Assembly: GCA_016291185.1 (NCBI GenBank)
Contig: JAEFAI010000018.1
Coordinates: forward strand, 1-51,943
Reading direction: 5' to 3'
Source of the DNA: Bacteroidales bacterium
GTDB taxonomy: Bacteria > Bacteroidota > Bacteroidia > Bacteroidales > UBA932
Length of the DNA: 51,943 nt
The notes beneath the pieces are model-generated. The model saw only the letters and a list, made by a program, of their open reading frames with translations, was not told where the DNA came from and did not search any database. A program made the translations under genes and the position numbers. Shown here one piece after another: positions 37,206 to 46,127 of the stretch; position 1 is the first letter of the stretch; the number at the start of each line of letters is the position of its first letter.

Positions 37206-37946
37206 TTATTCCTTGATTCGAATGGTCATGAAACCGGGGCTGATGGGGGCTTCCAGACCGATCAGCTTGCGGTCGGAGCCCGTGCTGCGCCAGAAGGTCA
37301 GCTCGTTGCCGCTGCCGTTCTCCATCACGCCGCGGCCGGTCAGGCGAAGCACGAAACGGTCGGTCTCCCTGCCCGGGAATTTCTCCGTATCCTTGCCCTC
37401 GTAGGTGAGCACGCCCGGGTAGCGCTCATCGCCGAGCAGCAGGTTGATGTCGACGTTCTTCTTGGAGGCGTCCAGGAAGCGGACGTACGTGATGACGGAC
37501 AGCAGGTCGTAGGTCTTGCCGTCCATCGGGAGGGTCTTCTCAGAGGTATCTTTCACGCCTTTGAAGGTGGACTCGATTTTCTTGGACTTGCGGTTGTATA
37601 CGAAGGTGAAGCAGACGTCCTTGCCGCCTTTCTTGTGCGGGTTGATGAAGTAGAGCGGCTGGAGGTCGGACTGTTCGATGTAGGACTCGGCCGTCATGTC
37701 CGCGCCGATGAACAGGCTGAAGACGGCTGAGGTCTTGATGATGGCTTTGGAATGGTACGCCTGGTAATTCTCCCATTTCTCGGGCGCCAGGGACAAGTCG
37801 ATGGAAGCCACCTTGGCGTTGATGGCGCCCCACTTGTAGCGGATCTCATACTTGACGGTGCCCAGGGCTTCCGCGGGAAGCTTGCGCGCCTCACAGAAAG
37901 TCGCGGTGAGGACCAGGGCGGAAAGAAGGAGGAGGAATCGCTTCAT
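37206..37946 (-). CDS. DUF3108 domain secreted protein
   Basis: The 246-residue product has a signal peptide (MKRFLLLLSALVLTATFCEA) and a beta-rich DUF3108 domain (VKYEIRYKWGAINAKVASIDL, AESYIEQSDLQPLYF, KTYDLLSVITYVR). The family is periplasmic with no established activity. It probably shares a transcript with the DUF6150-like gene. Confidence 0.85.
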   Translation of the reverse strand: MKRFLLLLSALVLTATFCEARKLPAEALGTVKYEIRYKWGAINAKVASIDLSLAPEKWENYQAYHSKAIIKTSAVFSLFIGADMTAESYIEQSDLQPLYFINPHKKGGKDVCFTFVYNRKSKKIESTFKGVKDTSEKTLPMDGKTYDLLSVITYVRFLDASKKNVDINLLLGDERYPGVLTYEGKDTEKFPGRETDRFVLRLTGRGVMENGSGNELTFWRSTGSDRKLIGLEAPISPGFMTIRIKE

Positions 37947-37961
37947 ACGTTTAATTTTCTA

Positions 37962-37969
37962 CAAAGGTA
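37962..37969 (-). promoter_or_regulatory. -7 box for DUF3108-DUF6150
   Basis: TACCTTTG on the reverse strand lies 15 nt before the DUF3108 ATG at 37946. Confidence 0.6.
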
Positions 37970-37995
37970 CAAAAACTATGCAAATACCCGAATTT

Positions 37996-38059
37996 GCGCA
38001 ATTTGCGTGTCGGATTACGCAAAAACCGCACCGAAGTTTTTATCATTTTTCTATCTTTG
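37996..38059 (+). promoter_or_regulatory. Operator and promoter of the nagB-fusion operon (site S1)
   Basis: Half-sites GCGCAAT (37996-38002) and ACGCAAA (38017-38023) are 21 bp apart in direct orientation. A -7 box TATCTTTG occupies 38052-38059, exactly 28 bp after the second half-site. TTTGCGT (38002-38008) also forms an inverted repeat with the second half-site. The geometry is the same as at 46046-46109 and 50613-50676. Confidence 0.75.
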
Positions 38060-38086
38060 TAGCAGATGAGAATAGGATAAAAGGTT

Positions 38087-40012
38087 ATGGACAAGCAATT
38101 TACTCTCCCCTATGAAGGCGGTCTGACCGAAAAGAACCTCCCCGCCGGCATCCTGCACAACTACGAGAAGATTTGGGCGGACATCTATCCGGAGGCCCTG
38201 CCGGCTTCGCAGGCCGTGGCGGACATGATTGTCGCGGGGATCAACGCCTGCGAGGGCCGGCTGTTCCGCCTGGGCCTGACGACCGGCGCCACGCCGGCCC
38301 CGCTCTACGAGGAGCTGCTGCGCCGCTACCAGGCCGGGAAGGTATCCTTCCGGAACGTCGAGGTCGTCTCGATCGACGAGTACTACCCGTCCTCGTCGGA
38401 CGAGCTGCAGAGCCGCAACCACCGCTTGCATGAGGCGCTCCTGGACAAGGTGGACATCCTCCCGGAGAACATCCACATCCCCGACGGGACCGTGCCGCAG
38501 GCGGAGGTGTCCGAGTACTGTGCCGCTTTCGACAAGCTGGCGCGGGGGCTGGACCTGCTGGTCATCGGCATCGGCGAAGAGGGGCAGGTCGGCTTCAACG
38601 AGGCCGGCAGCAACGAGAAAACGCGCACCCGCACCGTGCGGCTGTCCTACGGCTCCCGCAAGCGCCAGTCGCGCAACTTCGGCTACGACCTGGCGGCCAC
38701 GCCGCAGAGCGCCATCACGATGGGCATCGCCACGATGCTCACGGCCCGGCGCATTATCCTGATGGCCTGGGGAGAAGACAAAGCCAAGGCGGTCCGGGAC
38801 ATCGTCGAGGGCGAGATGACGCTCGCCTGCCCGGCGTCGCTCCTGCAGCGGCACGACCATATCCATTTCTACGTCGACGCGACGGCCGGCAGCCTGCTGA
38901 CCCGCGTGGTGGCCCCCTGGCTGGTGGGCCCCTGCGACTGGACGCAGAAACTCATCCGCAAGGCCGTGGTCTGGCTCTGCGAGACGGTCGGCAAGCCGAT
39001 CCTCAAGCTGACGGAGCGCGACTATCTGGAGAACTCCCTGGGCGAACTGCTGGAGCTATACGGCCCCTACGACCAGATCAATATCCGGGTCTTCAACGAC
39101 CTGCAGCATACGATTACCGGCTGGCCGGGCGGCAAGCCCAACGCGGACGACAGCACGCGTCCGGTCCCGGCCGCACCCTTCCCCAAGACCGTGCTGATCT
39201 TCTCCCCGCACCCCGACGACGACGTGATCTCGATGGGCGGCACCTTCATCCGCCTGGTCTCCCAGGGGCACGACGTGCACGTGGCCTACGAGACCTCGGG
39301 CGACGTGGCGGTCCACGACGACGTGGTGCTGCAGCACTTCGACGCGGCGTACCAGCTGGGCCTGGCCGACCGCTTCGCAGAAATCCAGTCGCTGGTGGAC
39401 CAGAAGATTCCGGGCGAGCCGGAGCCGCGCGCGCTGCTGGACCTCAAGGCGGCCATCCGCCGCAGCGAGGCGCGCGCCGCGGTGCGCTCCTTCGGTCTGG
39501 ACGACAACACGAACGCCCATTTCCTGAACCTCCCGTTCTACGAATCCGGCGGCATCAAGAAGAAGCCGCGCACGCAGGCCGACGTGGACATCATCAAGGA
39601 CCTGGTGCGCCGCCTGCAGCCGCAGATGATCTTCATGGCCGGCGACCTCGGCGACCCGCACGGCACGCACCGCGTGTGCACGGAGGCGGCCCTGGAGGCC
39701 GTGGAGCAGCTGCGCGCCGAGGGCAACGACTGGCTCGCCGGGACACACATCTGGCTCTACCGCGGCGCCTGGATGGAGTGGGAGCTGGGCCGCGTGGACA
39801 TGGCCGTGCCGCTCAGCCCGGACGAAGTGGTGATGAAACGCCACGCCATCTTCCGCCACCTCTCGCAGAAGGACATCGTCCCGTTCCCGGGCGAGGATCC
39901 GCGCGAATTCTGGCAGCGCGCCGAGGAGCGCACGCAGAACACCGCCCGGCAGTACGACCGCCTGGGCATGGCCGAGTACCAGGCCATCGAAGTATTCCTG
40001 AAACTCTGTTAA
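38087..40012 (+). CDS. NagB-like isomerase domain fused to a PIG-L deacetylase
   Basis: The 641-residue protein has an N-terminal glucosamine-6-phosphate deaminase fold (about 20-290; LTTGATPAPLYEEL, SIDEYYPSSSDEL) and a C-terminal PIG-L/LmbE zinc deacetylase domain (about 365-640; HPDDDVISMGG with His375, HGTHRVC). In the NagB half the catalytic DGH is replaced by E165-G-Q167 (EEGQVGFNEAG), losing the ring-opening His, while the Asp of DEYY and the Glu of FNEAG remain. It may bind sugar phosphate without deaminating it, while the PIG-L half could remove N-acetyl groups. It has no signal peptide. The canonical nagB follows after 4 nt. Confidence 0.87.
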   Translation: MDKQFTLPYEGGLTEKNLPAGILHNYEKIWADIYPEALPASQAVADMIVAGINACEGRLFRLGLTTGATPAPLYEELLRRYQAGKVSFRNVEVVSIDEYYPSSSDELQSRNHRLHEALLDKVDILPENIHIPDGTVPQAEVSEYCAAFDKLARGLDLLVIGIGEEGQVGFNEAGSNEKTRTRTVRLSYGSRKRQSRNFGYDLAATPQSAITMGIATMLTARRIILMAWGEDKAKAVRDIVEGEMTLACPASLLQRHDHIHFYVDATAGSLLTRVVAPWLVGPCDWTQKLIRKAVVWLCETVGKPILKLTERDYLENSLGELLELYGPYDQINIRVFNDLQHTITGWPGGKPNADDSTRPVPAAPFPKTVLIFSPHPDDDVISMGGTFIRLVSQGHDVHVAYETSGDVAVHDDVVLQHFDAAYQLGLADRFAEIQSLVDQKIPGEPEPRALLDLKAAIRRSEARAAVRSFGLDDNTNAHFLNLPFYESGGIKKKPRTQADVDIIKDLVRRLQPQMIFMAGDLGDPHGTHRVCTEAALEAVEQLRAEGNDWLAGTHIWLYRGAWMEWELGRVDMAVPLSPDEVVMKRHAIFRHLSQKDIVPFPGEDPREFWQRAEERTQNTARQYDRLGMAEYQAIEVFLKLC

Positions 40013-40016
40013 GCAT

Positions 40017-40814
40017 ATGAAACTCATCATCCGTAACAACGCCGCCGAAGGCTCCCTGTGGGCCGCGCACTACATCGCCGCCGCCATCAACGCCAAGGCG
40101 GCCCGGACCTCCGAGCCCTTCGTGCTCGGCCTCTGCACCGGTTCCACCCCCATCGGGACCTATGACGAACTCATCCGCATGGTCCGTGCCGGGGAGGTAA
40201 GCTTCAAGAACGTGATCTCGTTCAACATGGACGAGTACGTCGGCCTGCCGGTGGAGCATCCTGAGAGCTACCACTCCTTCATGCACCGCCAGCTCTTCGA
40301 CCACATCGACGAGCCGGCGCAGAACATCCACATCCTGGACGGAAACGCCGCCGACCTGGACGCCGAGTGCGCCGCCTACGAGGAGGCCATTGCGGCCGCG
40401 GGCGGCTTCGACCTGTTCCTGGGCGGGGTGGGCGAGGACGGCCACATCGCTTTCAACGAGCCCTTCTCCCCGCTGTGCTCCCGCACGCGGGTGATGACGC
40501 TCACGCAGGACACGCGCGAGGTGAACGCCCGCTTCTTCGGCGGCGACCCCGAAGCCGTGCCCGCGCAGGCGCTGACGGTGGGCGTGGCCACGGTCCTTTC
40601 GGCCCGTGAGGTCGTGATCCTGGCCTTCGGCCCGCGCAAGGCCCGCGCGCTGCGCGACGCCGTGGAGGGTCCGATGTCGCACTACTGCACGCTCAGCGGC
40701 ATGCAGAACCACCCCGCGGGGACCATCGTCTGCGACGAGGCCGTCGTGGGGGAGCTCAAAGTGTCCAGTTACCGCTATTTCAAGGCCGTGGAGGCCGCGG
40801 AGAATCGCTTATAG
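40017..40814 (+). CDS. nagB: Glucosamine-6-phosphate deaminase
   Basis: The 265-residue protein has the canonical sites MDEYVGLP, GGVGEDGHIAFNEP (Asp, His and Glu of the active site) and SRTRVMTLTQDT. It converts GlcN-6-P to fructose-6-P and ammonia, the end of amino-sugar catabolism. Residues after FFGGDPEAVP also match the family. It overlaps the convergent phosphatase gene by 6 bp. Confidence 0.97.
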   Translation: MKLIIRNNAAEGSLWAAHYIAAAINAKAARTSEPFVLGLCTGSTPIGTYDELIRMVRAGEVSFKNVISFNMDEYVGLPVEHPESYHSFMHRQLFDHIDEPAQNIHILDGNAADLDAECAAYEEAIAAAGGFDLFLGGVGEDGHIAFNEPFSPLCSRTRVMTLTQDTREVNARFFGGDPEAVPAQALTVGVATVLSAREVVILAFGPRKARALRDAVEGPMSHYCTLSGMQNHPAGTIVCDEAVVGELKVSSYRYFKAVEAAENRL

Positions 40815-42734
40815 ATTCTTGAAACTGATTTTGTAGAGCTTGGACGTGGTGTCGTCGCCCACCCAGATGCACTGGTGGTCGCGATCCACGTACAAGCTTT
40901 CTCCGTTATCGATGAAGGGCACCGGGTAGGAGGCGATTACCTTGCCTTCCAGGGTGCAGAGATTGATCGTGCGCGCTTCGCTGTCCGGGATCCAGAGGGC
41001 CTTGCGCACCGGGTCGTAGCAGAGGTCGGAGATGTCGACGATGCCTTCCGTGATCTCCGTCTGGCCGAGGATACCCTCGGTCGGGGAGTAGCGGATGAGC
41101 AGGCGCGGCTTGGCCTGGTTGCCGAGCATCAGGGTGCCGTCGCCCATCCAGGTGATGGCCTCGAGGCCGCTGTTGGTGCGGTAGCCCACTTCCTTGATCA
41201 CCGTAAGCAATTCAGATTCGTTATATTCCGGGGCTCGGAGCCGGCGGACTTCCTGCTTGCGCTCGACGATGTAGTAGACGTCGCCCGTCGCCGGGTCCAT
41301 CGTGACGCCCTCGCAGTCCATGCTGCGCTCCGCCACGAAGAAGGGTTTCGTCTCGCCCGTCCAGCTGACGGCGTAGACGCCTTTCTCGTCGGAGGCGGCC
41401 AGGAAGCCGTTTCCGTCCGGCGCCAGGCAGAGGCCGGAGACCTCCGGAACGGTCGTGTCGACGGTGGTGTATTCGCCCATCACAGGGAGGCTGGCCTGCT
41501 GCTTGAAGGCGTCCCAGTCGTAGTACGGCCAGTTGTCGGTCTCGAGGGGCAGGTGGGCTTCCCGGCCGTTGAGGAGCACCTTGAAGAGCACCTTCGCGGA
41601 GCGGGGGTTGCGGTAGAAGACGAAGTGGAGGTTGGCGCCCATCGGCACCTCGTGCAGCTGGCACCAGAACGGAATCTCGTCCGGGTTGGTGACGTCGTGG
41701 TTGAAGCCGTTCACGCCGAGGGTCATCAGCAGCGGCAGGAAGGTGTAGTCGTGGCCGAAGCGCAGGTCGGCGCCCTGCTCGCCGGAGGTGATGCGTGCGT
41801 CGGCCTTGGCGATGATGTCATCCACGATGGGCTGGTAGCCCAGGTGCGTCGGCCAGGCGTTGGCGTAGAACTGGAAATCGTCGATCTTCCAGAGGGCGAT
41901 GCGCTCCTCGGGGGTGAAGATATCGTTGAAGTCGAGGTCCGTGTCCAGGCTGTTCATGCCCGCGGCGAGGAAGTACAGGTAGGAGACGAAGTCCCACTGC
42001 TCCGCGGCCGCGACGGCCTTGTCGCTGTCCTTGAAGAGCCGCGCGAGGATGGCGCGGTAGTCCACGGTGCGTTCGATATACTGCTCCCAGGTCTCGTCGA
42101 AGCTGACGGGCGTGCGGAGATAGGTGTCGTTGCGGAAGGGATTGTTGCGGTCGAGCGGCAGGATGGCCGGCAGGAAGCTGACGCCGAAGTTCTCGAAGAT
42201 GTCCAGTCGCGCGTCCTTGGCCTTCAGGCCGAGGCAGAAGGAGGACATCGTCATGATGCAGCGGGTGGAGGTGGAGGTCCAGGAGCGGACCTTCGCGCCC
42301 TTCGCAAACACCTTCGGGAAATTCTCGTACATCCGCGCGGCGAGCTCCTGCTGTTGCTGCCAGCCCTTGCGGGAGAGGTCGCCCACGCGGTAGCGCACGG
42401 ACGGGTACAGGCTGTCGAAGCGCTGCTTGAACGAGGTGCCGAGCGGGGTGAGGTTGTCCGCCTCGGCGGCGGCGCCGAACACGTTGTTCAGACGCTCGTA
42501 CATGTCGCTCTGCCAGGCGTAGCGGGCGCCGTGGCGGCCGTAGTGGCTGATGTAGAAGGGCTGGTAGCCCTTGGGCGCGGGCGAGAGCGTGACGGGGCCG
42601 GTCGGGCAGAGATAGTCGGTGCCGGCGAGGAGTTCAGGCTGGTTCTGCAGGTCCTGCAGGACGTTGAAGTTCTGCGCACCCGCGCTCAGCGTGAGGGTAC
42701 CTAGGACGACGATAAGAAGGGTTTTGCGGATCAT
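40809..42734 (-). CDS. Secreted histidine acid phosphatase fused to a SdiA-regulated-type beta-propeller
   Basis: The 641-residue product has a signal peptide (MIRKTLLIVVLGTLTLSAGA), a histidine acid phosphatase domain (about 40-400) with RHGAR (His68) and the catalytic HD in RFGHDYTF (about 328), as in phytases and MINPP. The C-terminal ~220 residues form repeats such as DCEGVTMDPATGDVYYIVER and GLEAITWMGDGTLMLGN, typical of SdiA-regulated or esterase-like phytase propellers. A phosphomonoesterase on the cell surface or in the periplasm is likely; phytate or phosphorylated sugars are candidate substrates. It overlaps the XylR-type gene by 4 bp (ATGA), the last gene of the GH20 operon. Confidence 0.85.
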   Translation of the reverse strand: MIRKTLLIVVLGTLTLSAGAQNFNVLQDLQNQPELLAGTDYLCPTGPVTLSPAPKGYQPFYISHYGRHGARYAWQSDMYERLNNVFGAAAEADNLTPLGTSFKQRFDSLYPSVRYRVGDLSRKGWQQQQELAARMYENFPKVFAKGAKVRSWTSTSTRCIMTMSSFCLGLKAKDARLDIFENFGVSFLPAILPLDRNNPFRNDTYLRTPVSFDETWEQYIERTVDYRAILARLFKDSDKAVAAAEQWDFVSYLYFLAAGMNSLDTDLDFNDIFTPEERIALWKIDDFQFYANAWPTHLGYQPIVDDIIAKADARITSGEQGADLRFGHDYTFLPLLMTLGVNGFNHDVTNPDEIPFWCQLHEVPMGANLHFVFYRNPRSAKVLFKVLLNGREAHLPLETDNWPYYDWDAFKQQASLPVMGEYTTVDTTVPEVSGLCLAPDGNGFLAASDEKGVYAVSWTGETKPFFVAERSMDCEGVTMDPATGDVYYIVERKQEVRRLRAPEYNESELLTVIKEVGYRTNSGLEAITWMGDGTLMLGNQAKPRLLIRYSPTEGILGQTEITEGIVDISDLCYDPVRKALWIPDSEARTINLCTLEGKVIASYPVPFIDNGESLYVDRDHQCIWVGDDTTSKLYKISFKNL

Positions 42735-43903
42735 ATGCTGGGTTTTTTCAGTTGGTGGCGCTCGCGGTATTCATTGGGCGAGCAGCCGAAGATTTGCTTG
42801 AAACGGCGGGAGATGCTCTTGGTGTCGTTCTCTCCCAGGGACAGCGCGATGCCGACCACCTGCTCGTCCGTGTCGATGAGCAGCTCGGCGAAGCGCTTGA
42901 TCTTGAGGTCGGAAATATATTGGTACAGGGTCTGTCCGGTCACCAGCTTGAAGCGGCGCTCCAGCAGGCGGCGGGACAGGGCCACCTCCGCGATGACGTC
43001 CTTGACGGAAATCTTTTTCTGGTAGTTGCGATGGATGTACTGCACCGCCTTCTGGATCTGGGCGTCGTCCGTGGCGAAGGCTGCCGTGGAGATGCGCCCG
43101 ACGATCTTGACGGGCTTGAGGACCACGTCCTCGAGCGGGGCGTCCGGGTTGGCCACCCGGCGCTCGATGAGCTCGGCGGTCTTGTAGCCGCCCTCCTCGA
43201 TGTCCACGAAGATGCTGGACAGCGTGGTGCTGCCCAGGCTGCAGAGCAGCTCGTCGTTGTCCACGCCGATCACCGACACCTCGTCCGGGATGCGGACCCC
43301 GGCGGCGTGGCAGGCCTCGATGAGGTTGTTGCCCTGGTTGTCGTCGCAGGCCATGATGCCGATGGGCTTGGGGATCATGCGGAGCCATTCGCGCAGCCGG
43401 TCGCGCTCGTAGTACCACAGGTGGTCGATGTCCTGGAGGTTGTAGGCGTAGAAGGAGCTGCCGAAGCCGGCGGCCTCCACTTCCCGACGGAAGCCCTCGC
43501 AGCGCTCGTCCGACCAGCAGACCTGGTTGAAGCCGAAGAAGCCGAAGTGGCGGAATCCGCGGTCGATGTAGAAACGGGCGGCCATCTTGCCGGTGCCGAG
43601 GTAGTCGGCGGTGATGTTGGGAATGGTCTTGAAGCGCTTCTTGAAGTCCTGGGCCACGACGACGATCCCGTTCTTGCCGAACAGGCTCACGTCGTCGGTC
43701 TCCTCGAACTGCCCGAGCACCGCGTCGGCGCCCCAGTCCTTGGCCCACTTGACCACGCCCGGGATGCCGATCTCCGCCTTGAAGGACGGCGGCATGCGGC
43801 AGATCGCCCACTGTTCCTTGCGACGGGAATAGCGGACGATGCCCTGGAGCAGCTTGTTGGCGAAGGACTCCGTGAAGTCGGTGATGATCAGCAGGCGTAA
43901 CAT
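42731..43903 (-). CDS. XylR-type regulator (LacI-like sensor, AraC-type DNA-binding domain)
   Basis: The 390-residue protein has an N-terminal periplasmic-binding-protein-like sensor (about 1-270; LIITDFTESFANKLLQGIV, IGVDNDELLCSLG, TTLSSIFVDIEEGGYKTAELI) and a C-terminal AraC-family pair of helix-turn-helix motifs (about 285-385; VALSRRLLERRFK, ALSLGENDTKSISRRFKQIF). This is the XylR architecture, in which sugar binding turns the protein into an activator on direct repeats. It lies 4 nt behind the GH20 gene and overlaps the phosphatase start. It is the prime candidate to bind the three operators described in this locus. Confidence 0.9.
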   Translation of the reverse strand: MLRLLIITDFTESFANKLLQGIVRYSRRKEQWAICRMPPSFKAEIGIPGVVKWAKDWGADAVLGQFEETDDVSLFGKNGIVVVAQDFKKRFKTIPNITADYLGTGKMAARFYIDRGFRHFGFFGFNQVCWSDERCEGFRREVEAAGFGSSFYAYNLQDIDHLWYYERDRLREWLRMIPKPIGIMACDDNQGNNLIEACHAAGVRIPDEVSVIGVDNDELLCSLGSTTLSSIFVDIEEGGYKTAELIERRVANPDAPLEDVVLKPVKIVGRISTAAFATDDAQIQKAVQYIHRNYQKKISVKDVIAEVALSRRLLERRFKLVTGQTLYQYISDLKIKRFAELLIDTDEQVVGIALSLGENDTKSISRRFKQIFGCSPNEYRERHQLKKPSI

Positions 43904-43907
43904 GGTA

Positions 43908-45983
43908 TCAGTGATGGTGATAGCTGATGCCGAGCTCCTCGTAGTAAGGATACTCGTGGTCCGTGATGATGCTGAAGAACTGGTCGAAATCGGCCGTGAA
44001 GGCCGGGTCGTCCGGGGCGGTCGTGCCCGCCCAGACAGGCGTGGCGTTCCAGCCGCGCTCGAAGAGGCCCAGCGACTTGGGGAAGAAATAGTAGGTCACG
44101 TGGTCGAAGCAGCGGAGCGTTTCGGCCCAGAGGTGACCTTCGATGCCGATGATCTGCGGCCGGGCGGCCGGCTGCAGGGCGGGCTTGCCCGCGCCGGCGT
44201 TCGTGAGGTCGACCGGCTTGCCGTAGTCGTCCCAGCGGACGGAGCGGTACATGTCATAAGGCTGCACGGAGAAGCTGCGGCGCTCGTCCACGAAGCCGCC
44301 CCAGTTGTGTCCGCGTTCGGTCTTGCCGTAGTTGTAGGCGAAGTCCATGTAGCAGTTGGGTGCGCTGGAGATGACGACGGGGATGCCCGCGTTGGCGAAC
44401 TCGTAGGGGAGCACGTCGCGGCCGTGCGAGACGGTCCAGAGGTTGGTCAGCGCGAGGTTGCGCTTCAGGCGCTCGAGCGTGGCGGGCTCGACGTTCTGGC
44501 AGACGTCCTGCCAGCCGCCCAGCTTGACGCCGCGCGCCTCGGCGATGTCCATCAGGCGGTTCAGGAAGTAGTCCTGGAGCCAGCCGATATCCGTTTTGTC
44601 GTTGGCTTCCAGCAGGGCCTTGCAGGCCGGGGAGCCGGTCCAGGAGCCTTCCGGAACCTCGTCGCCGCCGATGTGGATGGCGTCGAGGGGCACGCCCGCT
44701 TCCGCGTAGAGCGCGATCAGGCCGTCGAAGACGGTCTCAAAGAAGGTGTAGGTGCTGGGCAGGGCCACGTTCATGACGTTGTCGGTGTAGTCCTGGACGG
44801 ATTCATATTCGGAGGTGTCCTCCGGCTCGGAGAGCAGGCAGGAGGCGTCGCCGGTGCGCTGCGCGCGGACTTCCATGGACTTGACGGCCGCGCGGGAGTG
44901 GCCCGGGGTGTCGAATTCCGGGATCACGCGGATGCGGCGCTCCCAGGCGTAGCGCAGGATGTCGACGAAGTCGGCGTGGGAATAGTACCCGTTGCCGGGG
45001 GAGTCGTCGCCGGGCTTCGCCGCGACGCAGTAGGTCGGCTGGAGGCCGTCCGGCTCGGAGATGGTGCCGTCCTCGTTGAGGACCGGCAGGCAGCGGAAGG
45101 CGCCGTAGGAGGTCAGCTCCGGCAGGGCGTCGATCTCGATGCGCCAGCCCTCGTCGTCGCCGAAGTGCAGGTGCAGGAAGTTGGCCTTGTAGGCGGCCAT
45201 CAGGTCGATCAGGCGCAGCAGGTCGTCCTTCTTCGTGAAATTGCGGCTCACGTCCAGCATCAGGCCGCGCCAGGGCAGGTCGGGCCAGTCGCTGACCACG
45301 GCGGCGGGCACGGCGTCGCCCTGCGCGTTGCGGCGGATGCGCGCCAGCGTGGTGCGGGCGTAGCAGGCGCCGTCCTCGTCGGCCGCCTCGATACGGACGG
45401 CACCGTCGGCGAGGGTGATGCGGTACCAGCCGGGACGCTGCCCGTCGATCAGGCTGACGGACGGCTCGGCGGTCGGATCCGTTTCGCCCGCGAGGGTCTT
45501 CACCTCCTTGAGGCGGGGGATGATGTCATACACGCCGGTCTCGACCTTCGTGTAGGTGAAGCCCGGGACGGGTTCGGCGGGCAGGAAACGGTACTCCGCT
45601 TCCACGGGGACGGGCTTGCCGCCCTTGCGCTGCAGGAAGAATCCTTCCGGGGCGCGGCACTGGTTGACCAGGGGCTTCGCTTCGTAGTTCAGGACCATGG
45701 CGTTGCCCTGTGTGTCCGTGGCGGGAACGACGCGGTAGAGCGTTCCGCTGATGTGCTCGATGCTGCCCGGCGCGCCCTCCTCCATCGTGACGGGCGTGCG
45801 GAACTGGCTGAACCAGACGGTCCAGTCCGTGCCGGCGGGCGGATTCTGGATTTCCAAGATATGGGTGGCGCGTCCGGTGTCGGGATTGGTGACACCTTCG
45901 GTCCAGATGATGTGACAAGGTTGGGTGCATGCTACGCAAAACGCGTACGCGAGAAAAAGGAGAAGTTGATGTTTAGTGTTCAC
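43908..45983 (-). CDS. GH20 beta-N-acetylhexosaminidase lipoprotein
   Basis: From GTG at 45983 the product has 691 residues and a lipoprotein signal (VNTKHQLLLFLAYAFCVAC). It has a GH20b N-terminal domain (about 30-150), then a TIM barrel with the Asp441-Glu442 pair in HIGGDEVPEG that performs substrate-assisted catalysis, and WRGLMLDVSRNF at the barrel start. It removes terminal GlcNAc or GalNAc. An alternative start lies upstream at 46064, but it would overlap the regulatory region and lacks a signal. A weak -7 match CATATTTG on the reverse strand (46015-46008) may be its promoter. Confidence 0.9.
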   Translation of the reverse strand: MNTKHQLLLFLAYAFCVACTQPCHIIWTEGVTNPDTGRATHILEIQNPPAGTDWTVWFSQFRTPVTMEEGAPGSIEHISGTLYRVVPATDTQGNAMVLNYEAKPLVNQCRAPEGFFLQRKGGKPVPVEAEYRFLPAEPVPGFTYTKVETGVYDIIPRLKEVKTLAGETDPTAEPSVSLIDGQRPGWYRITLADGAVRIEAADEDGACYARTTLARIRRNAQGDAVPAAVVSDWPDLPWRGLMLDVSRNFTKKDDLLRLIDLMAAYKANFLHLHFGDDEGWRIEIDALPELTSYGAFRCLPVLNEDGTISEPDGLQPTYCVAAKPGDDSPGNGYYSHADFVDILRYAWERRIRVIPEFDTPGHSRAAVKSMEVRAQRTGDASCLLSEPEDTSEYESVQDYTDNVMNVALPSTYTFFETVFDGLIALYAEAGVPLDAIHIGGDEVPEGSWTGSPACKALLEANDKTDIGWLQDYFLNRLMDIAEARGVKLGGWQDVCQNVEPATLERLKRNLALTNLWTVSHGRDVLPYEFANAGIPVVISSAPNCYMDFAYNYGKTERGHNWGGFVDERRSFSVQPYDMYRSVRWDDYGKPVDLTNAGAGKPALQPAARPQIIGIEGHLWAETLRCFDHVTYYFFPKSLGLFERGWNATPVWAGTTAPDDPAFTADFDQFFSIITDHEYPYYEELGISYHHH

Positions 45984-46045
45984 AATCAGCGGGTTTTGAT
46001 TCCGATACAAATATGATAAAAAATGCGGAGCGGAAAAACAGCTTG

Positions 46046-46109
46046 ACGCAAATTGTGTAGACAAATACGCAAAATTGTTTTTGAGCTAACAATCAAAACC
46101 CTATTTTTG
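46046..46109 (+). promoter_or_regulatory. Operator and promoter of the ROK kinase operon (site S2)
   Basis: Direct half-sites ACGCAAA (46046-46052) and ACGCAAA (46067-46073) are 21 bp apart. The -7 box TATTTTTG occupies 46102-46109, again 28 bp after the second half-site. The site lies between divergent GH20 and kinase genes, so one bound regulator could serve both. A further ACGCAAA occurs inside the GH20 coding start at 45934-45940. Confidence 0.8.
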
Positions 46110-46127
46110 CAAAAAATCACACAGAAA

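Noticed and set aside
43839..46016. 725-codon forward open frame opposite GH20
   Set aside because: Antisense shadow of the GH20 gene, with Val/Gly/His-rich low-complexity translation.
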